Shown: positions 15,373 through 23,855 of the stretch, piece after piece
Layout of the letters: each line of letters starts with the position of its first letter
Numbering within the stretch: position 1 is the first letter of the stretch
NCBI GenBank assembly: GCA_018402565.1
Contig: JAGYIQ010000001.1
Coordinates: 372,001 to 436,000 of the forward strand
DNA: 64,000 nucleotides
Source of the DNA: Pirellulaceae bacterium
GTDB lineage: Bacteria > Planctomycetota > Planctomycetia > Pirellulales > Pirellulaceae
Reading direction: 5' to 3'
Translations under genes and position numbers: made by a program
Notes under the pieces: model-generated
What the model saw: only the letters and a program-made list of their open reading frames with translations
Databases searched by the model: none
What the model was told of the DNA's origin: nothing

Positions 15373-16365
15373 GTGTTCAAAAATTTGGTCGGTGAGGGTT
15401 TGGGCGTTTCCGGGCGGCAGAACGAGATGATCGAACTGGCGTTGACCTTCGGTTATCGGGGCTTGGATGTCGACATGAGCGATATGGTTGGCCGCGCTGT
15501 GGAAGTCGGCCAGCAATTCGCTTGCCAGTATCTGTTGGCTGCCGAGAAGTCGCTGCAAGTTGGCGCGTTTGAATTGCCGATCGATTTCCGAGTGGACGAC
15601 GCTAAGTTCAAGGCCAGTCTACCGCGTTTGGATGTGATGATTCAAATCTGTGAGCAACTGAAGGCTCAGCGGGCGTATATCAATATTCCCGCCAGCAGCA
15701 CGGTGCCCTTTCAAGAGAATTTCGAGCGGTATCGGTTGCGGATTGGCGAAGTGGCTGATCGCTTGTCGGCGGCTGGCATTCGCATTGGCTTGGCGTTCAA
15801 CGCGACGGAAGAAGCAGCCAAGCGTTTCGAAAACAAGTTCATCACAACGACCGATGAATTGTTGACTCTGATCAAGATGGTGGGCAAGCCGAACGTCGGC
15901 TTGATGCTGGACACGTGGCACTGGAATTTGGGCGGCGGAACGCTGGAGTCTTTGCACGCCGTGACCGCGGAACAAGTGGTTGCCGTTCGATTTGCCGACT
16001 TCCCCGCCGGGCTGAAGTCGGACACGGCCAAGTCGAAGGATCGCTTGTTGCTGAAGCCGGAGGACGGGACGTTCACCGTACAAGTGCTCCGTTGGTTGAA
16101 CTCGATCAATTACGAGGGGCCTCTGGCGGCCTGCCCCAGTTCTCGTCAGTTCGGTGGCATGACGCGGGAACGCATTGTGCAAACGTTGAGCGAGAATTTA
16201 AACGAAGTACTGCCGATTGCCGGCATCGACAAAGCGGTCACTCGGCCCCCCGTGATTTCTCTGGACACCGAGGTGTTGGAAGCCGAGTTCGAAGGCTTTG
16301 AAGACGAAGTGGATGCCGAGACTGGCGGTGCTAAGCCTGCTGACAAACCGCTGGCCCAGCGCTAG
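15373..16365 (+). CDS. Sugar phosphate isomerase/epimerase-like TIM-barrel protein
   Basis: 330 residues from GTG 15373. The fold is suggested by the AP-endonuclease-2/xylose-isomerase-like pattern: ELALTFGYRGLDVDMSDMV at the start, an LKAQRAYINIPAS strand, GLMLDTWHWNLGGGTLESL with the metal-binding D-WH, VVAVRFADFPAG, and a late YEGPL strand. Such enzymes rearrange sugars or inositol derivatives with a divalent metal. The substrate is unknown. The last ~40 residues are acidic and low in complexity (EVLEAEFEGFEDEVDAETGG). It stands 54 bases before the glycosyltransferase pair on the same strand and may be co-transcribed. Confidence 0.8.
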   Translation: MFKNLVGEGLGVSGRQNEMIELALTFGYRGLDVDMSDMVGRAVEVGQQFACQYLLAAEKSLQVGAFELPIDFRVDDAKFKASLPRLDVMIQICEQLKAQRAYINIPASSTVPFQENFERYRLRIGEVADRLSAAGIRIGLAFNATEEAAKRFENKFITTTDELLTLIKMVGKPNVGLMLDTWHWNLGGGTLESLHAVTAEQVVAVRFADFPAGLKSDTAKSKDRLLLKPEDGTFTVQVLRWLNSINYEGPLAACPSSRQFGGMTRERIVQTLSENLNEVLPIAGIDKAVTRPPVISLDTEVLEAEFEGFEDEVDAETGGAKPADKPLAQR

Positions 16366-16418
16366 AACGGGTTGGTCGCTCCCACACGCCGTCCTGGCAC
16401 ATGGATTGACTTGGTACT

Positions 16419-17663
16419 ATGCGAGTCGTCTTTATCGTCCGACGTTACTGGCCCTTGATGACAGCGGCTGGGCGCGTGTTGGATCGGTTGGCGCGGCATC
16501 TACTCCAACAGGGGCACGAAGTCCTCATTTTGACCGCTCAGGCCGACCATTTGTGGCCTGAGGCCTTGATGGTCCGCGGCGTGCCAGTCCAACGCTTTGG
16601 GCTGGACGCGTGGAGCCTGTTCGGCCGCAAGACGCTCGGGCAACGGATTGCAGCATGGTTAGAGGAGAATCCTGAGCGGTGGGATGTCGCCGTGCTATGC
16701 GATGTCTTGGAGGGGGCAGAATGGATTTTCCGCGTGGCCGAATCGGCCGACCGTCCCGTGCTGGTTGGTTGTTTTGATGCGGGGCCCGCCGCTCCGTTAT
16801 CGAAACTATTGCTCCGTCTGCGGGAGTCGCACTCTTTCGCGGGCGGTGGCAGTCTATGCCGTCGAAGTGCATTGGCCTGGCAGAACCAGCGGCACTGGTT
16901 GGTGGTCGACGCCCAGCAAGCTCGGCAGATTGAACAACTTCAACCCCAAGCTCAGGTTTCACGGTGGCGGTTGGGGGCCTTGGCTGAACCAGCGGACCCG
17001 TCCGCCGATCCACTGACTGAGAAGCGGGTGTGGCGAACGGCTTTAGCCCAGGCGTTCCATGAAGTGCCTGATCTGGACCAACGTCCCTGGATGATTTGCC
17101 CCAGCCACGGAGCGTTGGGGGCGGATTCTCAGTGGTTATGGGAGTTTCTGCGTCGGCTGTGCGAACGTCGACCCGATGTTGTTGCCTGGGTGATTGGCGA
17201 TGGCCCTGCTAACTCGTCGCTTTGGCGGCGGGCTCATGAGGCCGATCTCGAGCGAAGAGTACTGTTCCCTGGCTGCTATCCGGACCTGGCCGATGTATTC
17301 GCGGCGGCAGACTTGGTGGCACTTCCTCAAACACAATGGTGCCAGGCAGGGGACGAAATGCTGGCAATCACGTCCGGGACCCCGTGTTTCCTGGCCGAGG
17401 CAGCCGTGACCAGTCAGTGGCTCGAGGAACTGGGGTCAAAAGACGGCCATCACCTCTCGCGTGGGGGGATGCTGCTGTCGCAGCAGATGGACACGTGGCA
17501 GTCCGCTGTCGATTCGGTCCTGGATCATCCCGGAGCAGCGCGGCAGCGAGCGTGGGAGCAGAGTCAGTTTATTATCGATCGAATGCCGCTATCGCAGTCG
17601 TTGGCCGATTTTGAAGCGGTTTTGCGCAACCTGAGGGAGGCGACATGTCGATCGCAAAACTAA
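16419..17663 (+). CDS. Glycosyltransferase, GT4-like
   Basis: 414 residues from ATG 16419. The N-terminal Rossmann start is MRVVFIVRRYWPLMTAAGRV, followed by LARHLLQQGHEVLILTAQAD, typical of the acceptor half of GT-B enzymes. The C-terminal half has VVAWVIGDGPANSSLWRRAH, RVLFPGCYPDLADVFAAADL and a shortened E--G--LE motif. It would transfer a sugar from a nucleotide donor to a cell-surface glycan or lipid at the cytoplasmic membrane (inferred). Its 3' end overlaps the next glycosyltransferase by 19 bases, so the two are coupled. Confidence 0.8.
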   Translation: MRVVFIVRRYWPLMTAAGRVLDRLARHLLQQGHEVLILTAQADHLWPEALMVRGVPVQRFGLDAWSLFGRKTLGQRIAAWLEENPERWDVAVLCDVLEGAEWIFRVAESADRPVLVGCFDAGPAAPLSKLLLRLRESHSFAGGGSLCRRSALAWQNQRHWLVVDAQQARQIEQLQPQAQVSRWRLGALAEPADPSADPLTEKRVWRTALAQAFHEVPDLDQRPWMICPSHGALGADSQWLWEFLRRLCERRPDVVAWVIGDGPANSSLWRRAHEADLERRVLFPGCYPDLADVFAAADLVALPQTQWCQAGDEMLAITSGTPCFLAEAAVTSQWLEELGSKDGHHLSRGGMLLSQQMDTWQSAVDSVLDHPGAARQRAWEQSQFIIDRMPLSQSLADFEAVLRNLREATCRSQN

Positions 17664-18823
17664 CGATGATCATTCCGACCTTGGTTCAGGGTGGGGCCGA
17701 AAAGCAGATGTGCTTATTGGCCGCCGGGCTGCCTAAGACCGAGTTCGCGGTGTCGGTGTTGGCATTGACGGCCGGCGGTCCATGGCAAGACTACCTCCAG
17801 GCCCATGGTATTCCGGTCACGGTGATCGGCAAGCGATTCAAATTGGATCCCTTCAGTTTTCGCAGATTGTGGCTGCGTTTGCGTGAAGAGCGGCCAGATA
17901 TTGTCCACACATGGATCTTCGCTGCCAACGCCTACGGACGACTCGCCGCGCGGTTGGCCGGCGTCCCGCGCATCGTGACGGGCGAGCGATGCGTGGACCA
18001 GTGGAAGAACGAATTTCACTTCTGGTTGGATCGGCGACTGGATCGTTTCACGGATGCGTTTGCGACCAACAGTCAAGGCGTTGTCGACTTCTACCAGCAA
18101 CAACGGATCGGGCTGGGCAAGTTTGAGGTGATTCCCAATGGGTTTGACACCCATCAAGGTGCTCCTGACCCGGGTGCGGCAGCCCATTGGCGGGAGCGAC
18201 TGCAATTGTCGCCGACAGCCAAATTAGTTGTTGCCGTGGCTCGGTTGTGGCCGCAAAAACGCCTAAAGGATCTGATCTGGGCCATGGACTTGATCGGCTG
18301 CAAGTACGATCACGTCCATCTGGCGATCGCCGGCGAGGGCCCAGAACTGCAGCGTTTGCAGCAGTTTGCTCACGAAGCTCGGGTACCGGATCGCGTACAT
18401 TTTGTTGGGCATTTGAGAGAGCCGGCCTCGCTGCTGCAAGCCGCCAACTTGTTTTGCCTGGTCAGCCAGTACGAAGGTCAGTCGAATGCCTTGATGGAGG
18501 CCCTGCATTGGCGAGTCCCGGTGGTGATCAGCGACATCCCTGGCAACCGTGACCTCATTCCTGATGAAACCTACGGGCTGATTTGTCCGGTGGGGGATCG
18601 CATGGCCATCGCGCGGCAGATCGGACGGGTGCTGGATGATCCCGTCGCAGCCCAGGAGCGGGCGAGGCAAGCAGCCGAGCGACTGGAGGCTCACTTCAGT
18701 GTGACGGCGATGCTCCACGGCTACCGCCAATTGTATCGTCGATTGCTGGGCTCGACCCAGACCGCGGCGGGAGGCTCGGCCGTGATTGGCGAAACGGCTT
18801 GTCCCGCTCATAATGAGCGATAA
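17645..18823 (+). CDS. Glycosyltransferase, GT4 family
   Basis: 392 residues from ATG 17645 with GGGAGG 5 bases upstream, inside the 3' end of the previous gene. GT-B features: the N-terminal PTLVQGGAEKQMCLLAAGLP glycine-rich motif, an internal VIPNGFDTH, VAVARLWPQKRLKDLIWAMD, LAIAGEGPELQRLQQFAHEA, VHFVGHLREPASLLQAANLF, and SQYEGQSNALMEALHWRVPV carrying the E-x7-E donor site. These are classic GT4 marks. It probably acts with its overlapping neighbour on a surface polysaccharide or glycolipid. Confidence 0.88.
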   Translation: MSIAKLTMIIPTLVQGGAEKQMCLLAAGLPKTEFAVSVLALTAGGPWQDYLQAHGIPVTVIGKRFKLDPFSFRRLWLRLREERPDIVHTWIFAANAYGRLAARLAGVPRIVTGERCVDQWKNEFHFWLDRRLDRFTDAFATNSQGVVDFYQQQRIGLGKFEVIPNGFDTHQGAPDPGAAAHWRERLQLSPTAKLVVAVARLWPQKRLKDLIWAMDLIGCKYDHVHLAIAGEGPELQRLQQFAHEARVPDRVHFVGHLREPASLLQAANLFCLVSQYEGQSNALMEALHWRVPVVISDIPGNRDLIPDETYGLICPVGDRMAIARQIGRVLDDPVAAQERARQAAERLEAHFSVTAMLHGYRQLYRRLLGSTQTAAGGSAVIGETACPAHNER

Positions 18824-18874
18824 GTGGGTTGGGGCGTGTCGGTCGGGGTTTGTTGTGCTATGAGGTGAACGGTC

Positions 18875-20257
18875 ATGTCCAGTCCCAGTCGCAGCGGTGC
18901 ATTTTCCGAGCAAGTGGATCGACGCTTGGAGAAGTTTTCGGAAAGCATTAGTTTCGATCATCGCCTGGTCTTGCAGGACATCAACGGATCGATCGCTCAC
19001 GCTCGCATGTTGGCAGCTCAAGAGTTGCTGACCGAGGAGGAGGCGGCGGCGATCTGTCGCGAATTGGAGATCATTGGCGGTCAGATCCAGAGTGGAGAAA
19101 TTCCCTTGCGGATCGAGCTGGAAGACATTCACATGCACGTCGAGCAGACGTTGATCGACCGCTTGGGGGATGTGGGAAGAAAGTTGCACACGGGTCGGAG
19201 TCGCAATGACCAGATTTCGACGGACTTCCGTCTGTGGATTCGCGAGTCGATCGATCGTGTCGATTTGTTGTTGCTGGAGCTCCAGCAGGCGTTTGTGGGG
19301 CGTTGCACTGCGGACTTTCCGGTTATTTTACCGGCCTACACCCACACACAGCGAGCTCAGCCAGTTCTGGCTCCGCATTATTGGTTGGCCTATTGCGAGA
19401 AACTGGAGCGAGATCGAGAACGACTCCGCGACTGCCGTCGCCGCGTCAATCGCTCGCCCTTGGGCGGCGCTGCCGTCGCCGGCACCTCGTTGAACATCGA
19501 TCGGCACGCCACCGCTCGTGTGCTGGGGTTTGAGGAGGTAATGGCCAACAGCTTGGACACGTCCAGTGATCGAGATTTTGTCTTGGAAACGGCGTTTTGC
19601 CTGACCACCATCATGCTCCACTTGAGTACTTGGGCAGAGGAGTGGATTTTATGGTCGACAACCGAGTTTGACTTTATCGAGTTGCCACATGCTTTTTGTA
19701 CGGGTTCCTCAATTATGCCGCAAAAGGTCAACCCGGATACCATTGAGCTGATCCGGGGCAAGGCCGCGCGAGTGATTGGGAATTTGCAACAGGGCATCGT
19801 GTTGGTCAAGGGCCTACCGCTGGCGTACAACCGCGATCTGCAAGAGGACAAACAACCACTGTTCGATTCGTTCGAAACCGTGGAGGCTTGCTTGGAATTG
19901 GCCATTCCTGTCGTGGCGGGCAGTCGCCTAAAGACGGATTCGATTGCCGCGCGCCTGGAGGATGGCTACTTGGACGCGACCACTCTGATGGAGTATCTCA
20001 TCAAGCGTGGTATGCCGCAGCGACAAGCGCACCATGCGGTGGGGAGCTTGGTTCGGTCGGCGATGACCGCCAAGTTGCAACTTCGCCAGTTGCCGTTGAC
20101 CGAGTTTCAGCAGTTGGATCCGCAAATCGATGCGGGCATCTACGAGGTCTTGGGCACGGAAAATGCAGTCCGCGCCTTTCTTAGCTATGGCTCGACCGCG
20201 CCCGGGCAAGTCCAGCAACAGATTGACGAGTGGAAGAAGAGTTTGGGGTTGCCATAA
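18875..20257 (+). CDS. argH: Argininosuccinate lyase
   Basis: 460 residues, the normal length. Catalyses the last step of arginine synthesis, argininosuccinate to arginine and fumarate, as a cytoplasmic tetramer. Seen: LEDIHMHVEQTLIDRLGDVG, GRKLHTGRSRNDQISTDFRL, PAYTHTQRAQPVLAPHYWLA, and the fumarase-superfamily signature GSSIMPQKVNPD near residue 276-287 with the catalytic Ser. ATG 18875 is chosen because the family begins with a similar short lead. It lies 51 bases after the glycosyltransferase on the same strand, but no other arg gene is present. Confidence 0.96.
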   Translation: MSSPSRSGAFSEQVDRRLEKFSESISFDHRLVLQDINGSIAHARMLAAQELLTEEEAAAICRELEIIGGQIQSGEIPLRIELEDIHMHVEQTLIDRLGDVGRKLHTGRSRNDQISTDFRLWIRESIDRVDLLLLELQQAFVGRCTADFPVILPAYTHTQRAQPVLAPHYWLAYCEKLERDRERLRDCRRRVNRSPLGGAAVAGTSLNIDRHATARVLGFEEVMANSLDTSSDRDFVLETAFCLTTIMLHLSTWAEEWILWSTTEFDFIELPHAFCTGSSIMPQKVNPDTIELIRGKAARVIGNLQQGIVLVKGLPLAYNRDLQEDKQPLFDSFETVEACLELAIPVVAGSRLKTDSIAARLEDGYLDATTLMEYLIKRGMPQRQAHHAVGSLVRSAMTAKLQLRQLPLTEFQQLDPQIDAGIYEVLGTENAVRAFLSYGSTAPGQVQQQIDEWKKSLGLP

Positions 20258-20512
20258 CAGTCCGGAGCGGGACGGGATCAAACCATTGCCCGGGAGATAA
20301 CTCAGCGAACACACCCGATTCGAAACAAGTCTAACCGTTCGCAGTAGCGGGGTAATCCGAGGGGCTGGTGTGTTAACGCAAGTCGGACCGTGCTCGGGGC
20401 AAAGATGGGGCAAGCACCATTGGTTTTTACAGACAACGGATCGTACGGTTGGCCCGACTTGCGCCATGCCCTCCTACAGGGCGTGAACGGTTACAAGAAA
20501 GCTAAGGAGTAG
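20258..20512. other. Intergenic stretch between argH and folD
   Basis: 255 bases without a supported gene. No clear terminator is seen after argH. AAGGAG lies 6 bases before the folD ATG at 20513 and serves as its ribosome-binding site. Confidence 0.5.
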
Positions 20513-21409
20513 ATGATGGCCCAGAGACTAGATGGCAAGGCAACGGCAAATCAGATCAGGGAGCGAATCGCCGTCGAGGTGCAAGAATTTGTGACTCAAA
20601 CGGCAGTGCAACCGTGTTTGGCCGCCGTCTTGGTGGGCGAGGATCCCGCCAGTCACGTGTACGTTAAAAATAAGGAAACTGCCTGCCGCTCGGTTGGCAT
20701 CGACAGTCGTTTGATACGGTTGCCGGCCACGGTGACCCAGCCAGAGTTGGTGGCTGAGATCCAGCGTTTGAATGCGGATGCTGCCGTGCATGGGGTGTTG
20801 GTGCAATTGCCCTTACCAAAACACCTGGACACCCAGGCAGTGTTGGACCAAGTTGCTCCCGGGAAGGACGTGGATTGTTTCCATCCGGAGAACGTCGGAC
20901 TGATGGTCCAGGAACGGCCGCGGTTTTTGCCCTGCACACCGCACGGCGTCTTGCAGATTTTGCAGGCTTATGGCCTGCACACCGTCGGCCGACATGTCGT
21001 TATCGTGGGCCGCAGTGAGATTGTTGGTAAACCAATGGCGGCGTTGTTGTCGCAGAAACTGGGGCCTTGCGGCTCCGACTATTCCAATGCCACCGTAACG
21101 TTGTGCCACTCCCGCAGTACCGATTTGGAAACGCAACTGCGGCAGGCCGACGTGGTGGTCGCGGCGATCGGACAACCGCAGCGCATCCGGGGGGAACAAA
21201 TCAAGCCAGGCGCGGTCGTCATCGACGTGGGGATCAATCGGACTCCCGCGGGGCTGGTGGGGGACGTGGATTACGATTCTTGTGCGGCGGTAGCCAGTGC
21301 GATCACGCCCGTTCCAGGCGGGATCGGACCACTGACCGTGGCCATGTTGTTGGAGAATACCCTGCGAGCTGCGCGGGGCATGCACCACGATTACATGACC
21401 GAAAAGTAG
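20513..21409 (+). CDS. folD: Bifunctional methylene-THF dehydrogenase / methenyl-THF cyclohydrolase
   Basis: 298 residues. Interconverts 5,10-methylene-, methenyl- and 10-formyl-tetrahydrofolate for purine and formyl-methionine synthesis. Motifs: SHVYVKNKETACRSVGID with the active-site Lys, VHGVLVQLPLPKHLD, KDVDCFHPENVG, GRSEIVGKPMAALLSQK of the NADP site, and TPVPGGIGPLTVAMLLENT. ATG 20513 follows AAGGAG; ATG 20516 (MAQRL) would differ by one residue. The 3' end overlaps the stop of the convergent AAA ATPase gene by 19 bases. Confidence 0.96.
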   Translation: MMAQRLDGKATANQIRERIAVEVQEFVTQTAVQPCLAAVLVGEDPASHVYVKNKETACRSVGIDSRLIRLPATVTQPELVAEIQRLNADAAVHGVLVQLPLPKHLDTQAVLDQVAPGKDVDCFHPENVGLMVQERPRFLPCTPHGVLQILQAYGLHTVGRHVVIVGRSEIVGKPMAALLSQKLGPCGSDYSNATVTLCHSRSTDLETQLRQADVVVAAIGQPQRIRGEQIKPGAVVIDVGINRTPAGLVGDVDYDSCAAVASAITPVPGGIGPLTVAMLLENTLRAARGMHHDYMTEK

Positions 21410-22857
21410 TTCTGAATCGCCAGATTCAAACTGCGTTCGGTAATCGTTGGCGGAACGCGGTGATAGGTCGCATAGTTTTCAATTTGTGCGATCAAGTCCC
21501 GCGCGTGACACATGCGCATGGGTCGCTTTGCCTGTTGATAGTATTGCATCAGGTGCTGGAACATCGCCGAGTTTTCTGGAATCCCTTTCTTTTCCAAAAG
21601 ATGATTCCAGATCGACAAGAACTCCTCGCGTGTCGGATCTTCGATTTCAATCTTGTAGGGAATACGGCGGAGAAACGCCTCGTCAACCAGATCTCGCGGC
21701 TCCAAGTTGGTGGAAAAGACCACCAGCTGTTCGAATGGGATACAGAGTTTCTTGCCCGCGATGCTGTTGAGGAAGTCGCAGCGTTTCTCCAACGGCACAA
21801 TCCAACGGTTGAGCAGTTCGTCGACCGAACACTTTTGACGGCCAAAGTCGTCGATCACCAGGACACCGCAGTTGGCTTTCATCTGCAGCGGCGCCTCGCT
21901 GACCCCAGTATTCTTATTGAGAGTAATGTCGAGCGACTCGAGTTTGAGTTCACCACCGACAATGATAGTGGGACGTTGGATGCGAACCCAGCGGTTGTCG
22001 ATTGCCGACATGTCCAAGCCCTCTTCAGGACGGACCGGCACGACTTCATGCAGCAGTGGGTCGAAGATGCGAATCACTTCCTCATCGACAAAGATCGCAC
22101 GCGGGATCCATACCAGTTCCCCGAAGGCCAGACTGATACGCTCCGCCAAACTGGTCTTTCCGTTGCCCGCCGCACCATAGAGGAACAGGCCACGACCAGA
22201 ATTGACGGCTGGCCCCAGTCGCTCCAGGGTTTCTTCATTGACGCAGAGGTCTTGAAAAGCGGCTCGCAAACGCTCTGGGTCGGGTTTCGACTTGCTGATT
22301 GCCTGCCGATTGACGGCATGAATATAATCGCCCAATGTCACGGGCGCAGAACCAAAATAGGTGCAGTGCTCCTTGAGCTTGGTGGTGGTGTCACGACCAA
22401 AATCCGTCAGACGACAGGCGTAGTCGTTGACCAAGTCAGTACTGACAAATTCTAGTTTGTGCTGCTCCTTCAGCTTCTTGACAGAACCTTCAACGATGCC
22501 ATAGGCCAAGTTCAATTGTTTCGCGCAGTGGCGGATCTTGGCGTCCGAATTGGCGGCGAAAAACTTGAGAACCAATGCCTCTAGCATGAACGGATTCAAG
22601 CCGGATTCGGTGAAATTCGTCGGGGCTTTGGGCAGGAACGGCGCTGAATCGTCGTCTTGGTCTGAAGCGTTCTTCTGTCGCTGCTGGATCTCCAGCCAAC
22701 CTTCAGGCACCTCTTCAATTGCATCGAATACCGAATCGGGGCGTTCCAGTTCCATGCCCACAGGAGCATTTTTTTCCTGGCACAACCGAGACAACATTTG
22801 GTCCAACAAATCGTCTTTGGAGATCAGCTCTGGATCGTTGTTGAAAGTGCTCGACAT
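21391..22857 (-). CDS. AAA-type ATPase, possibly planctomycete-specific
   Basis: 488 residues from ATG 22857 (MSSTFNNDPELISKDDLLDQ). The frame is open further upstream, but that part lies in a mobile element and is not counted. Residues 80-170 are a helical, winged-helix-like region (CAKQLNLAYGIVEGSVKKLK). Walker A GAAGNGKTS is at ~228-236, Walker B CGVLVIDDFG at ~325, followed by a sensor-like VVFSTNLEPRDLVDEAFLRR. The end has an FLSIWNHLL-PMRMCHARDLI lid. Members of this type are common in planctomycetes; their job is unknown to me. It is convergent with folD. Confidence 0.75.
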   Translation of the reverse strand: MSSTFNNDPELISKDDLLDQMLSRLCQEKNAPVGMELERPDSVFDAIEEVPEGWLEIQQRQKNASDQDDDSAPFLPKAPTNFTESGLNPFMLEALVLKFFAANSDAKIRHCAKQLNLAYGIVEGSVKKLKEQHKLEFVSTDLVNDYACRLTDFGRDTTTKLKEHCTYFGSAPVTLGDYIHAVNRQAISKSKPDPERLRAAFQDLCVNEETLERLGPAVNSGRGLFLYGAAGNGKTSLAERISLAFGELVWIPRAIFVDEEVIRIFDPLLHEVVPVRPEEGLDMSAIDNRWVRIQRPTIIVGGELKLESLDITLNKNTGVSEAPLQMKANCGVLVIDDFGRQKCSVDELLNRWIVPLEKRCDFLNSIAGKKLCIPFEQLVVFSTNLEPRDLVDEAFLRRIPYKIEIEDPTREEFLSIWNHLLEKKGIPENSAMFQHLMQYYQQAKRPMRMCHARDLIAQIENYATYHRVPPTITERSLNLAIQNYFSVM

Positions 22858-23006
22858 CTCGGGTTCCCAAATCAATGCTTGTTGTCTACCGATGGTGAAA
22901 CGTAACGGCACTGTAGATAGGTTGCCCGCAGACGGAGCCCGCCGAGAAAATCTCCATATGGCCATCCGCAGTAACAGACGACCCGACGCAATCGCTAAAA
23001 TCGTTA

Positions 23007-23215
23007 CTAGTGCTTTGTCACAATTTAATTTTGGGATCGGTGTGGCAAAGGGGTCAGGCGTCAATTGCCGGAACGGCCCTGCGGGTGCTTCGCACAATTG
23101 ACGGTGTGGTAAAGGGGTCAGGCGTCAATTGCCGGAACGGCCCTGCGGGTGCTTCGCACAATTGACGCCTGACCCCTTTGCCACACCCCAAGTTTTGGCT
23201 GTGACAAAGCACTAG
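23007..23215. mobile_element. 209-bp MITE derived from the IS at 32,524-34,263
   Basis: Bounded by CTAGTGCTTTGTCACA (23007) and TGTGACAAAGCACTAG (ending 23215). Read on the minus strand it is the left ~100 bases of the IS at 32524 (AGCCAAAACTTGG-GTGTGG, then the GGTCAGGCGTCAATTG palindrome), followed by a second copy of the palindrome module and the IS right end (GATCCCAAAATTAAATTGTG). All transposase coding is gone. It lies between the AAA ATPase and the next minus gene. Confidence 0.88.
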
Positions 23216-23239
23216 ACTTGGGTACGGCTGGATTGGCCG

Positions 23240-23785
23240 TTAAAGATGATCGAGAAAGTCGACGAAGGGTTGATTCGCGCCCATCATGGCCGACTGTACC
23301 TCGACCACCAACCAACGTCCCGGGCCTAACTTCTCTAATTTCAACCTTATGCGGATCGGGCCACCAGACCCAAGTTCTCTCACCGTGGCACTGGAGAGAA
23401 ACTGCAGTTCGGCCATGGTCTTCCCAGCCTCGACGGTAAAAGTCGGTTTGTGAGAAACTTGCGAAACGTTACAGTTCAAAAAGTGGTACTTATTCAGTCG
23501 ACCGCTCACCCGAGCCCGCAGGTCGGGATGCACGTGCTCAAGCAACTCGTCGATCTTGTTGTCTCGCACCAAATCTCGGTAATGATACACGGTTCGATGC
23601 AGGGATTCTCGATCGGTTTCGTACCAGCGTTCAAAGGTCAACCAACCGGCAAAAAAGGCCAGGCAGACAACCAGAACCCTCAACCAGGCTGCGCTTCCAG
23701 TGTGGGACCACAGCAGCAAAGGGGTCAAGCAAGTAATGATACCCATGCCAATGATGTAGATCGGATTCTCGACAAAGAAACTCAC
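23240..23785 (-). CDS. Hypothetical membrane protein
   Basis: 181 residues. Two close hydrophobic segments at the N-terminus (IYIIGMGIITCLTPLLLW, then LRVLVVCLAFFAGWLTF), followed by a ~120-residue soluble part with YHYRDLVRDNKIDELLEHVH and ending VVEVQSAMMGANQPFVDFLD. The soluble part resembles small NTF2-like or DUF4864-like extracytoplasmic domains, but I cannot assign it. It lies 70 bases after the ABC permease on the same strand and could be the last gene of that operon. Confidence 0.65.
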   Translation of the reverse strand: MSFFVENPIYIIGMGIITCLTPLLLWSHTGSAAWLRVLVVCLAFFAGWLTFERWYETDRESLHRTVYHYRDLVRDNKIDELLEHVHPDLRARVSGRLNKYHFLNCNVSQVSHKPTFTVEAGKTMAELQFLSSATVRELGSGGPIRIRLKLEKLGPGRWLVVEVQSAMMGANQPFVDFLDHL

Positions 23786-23855
23786 GACAGCACTCCCACC
23801 GAACAGCAGCTACGGTTCCCAATCGCTGGTCAACCGCTCCAGTGTAATGTACGGG

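Noticed and set aside
22858..23097. Longer N-terminus for the AAA ATPase (80 extra residues)
   Set aside because: The extra frame runs through the mobile element (QLTPDPFATPIPKLNCDKAL) and the same peptide appears in the IS at 32,524, so it is not part of the gene.
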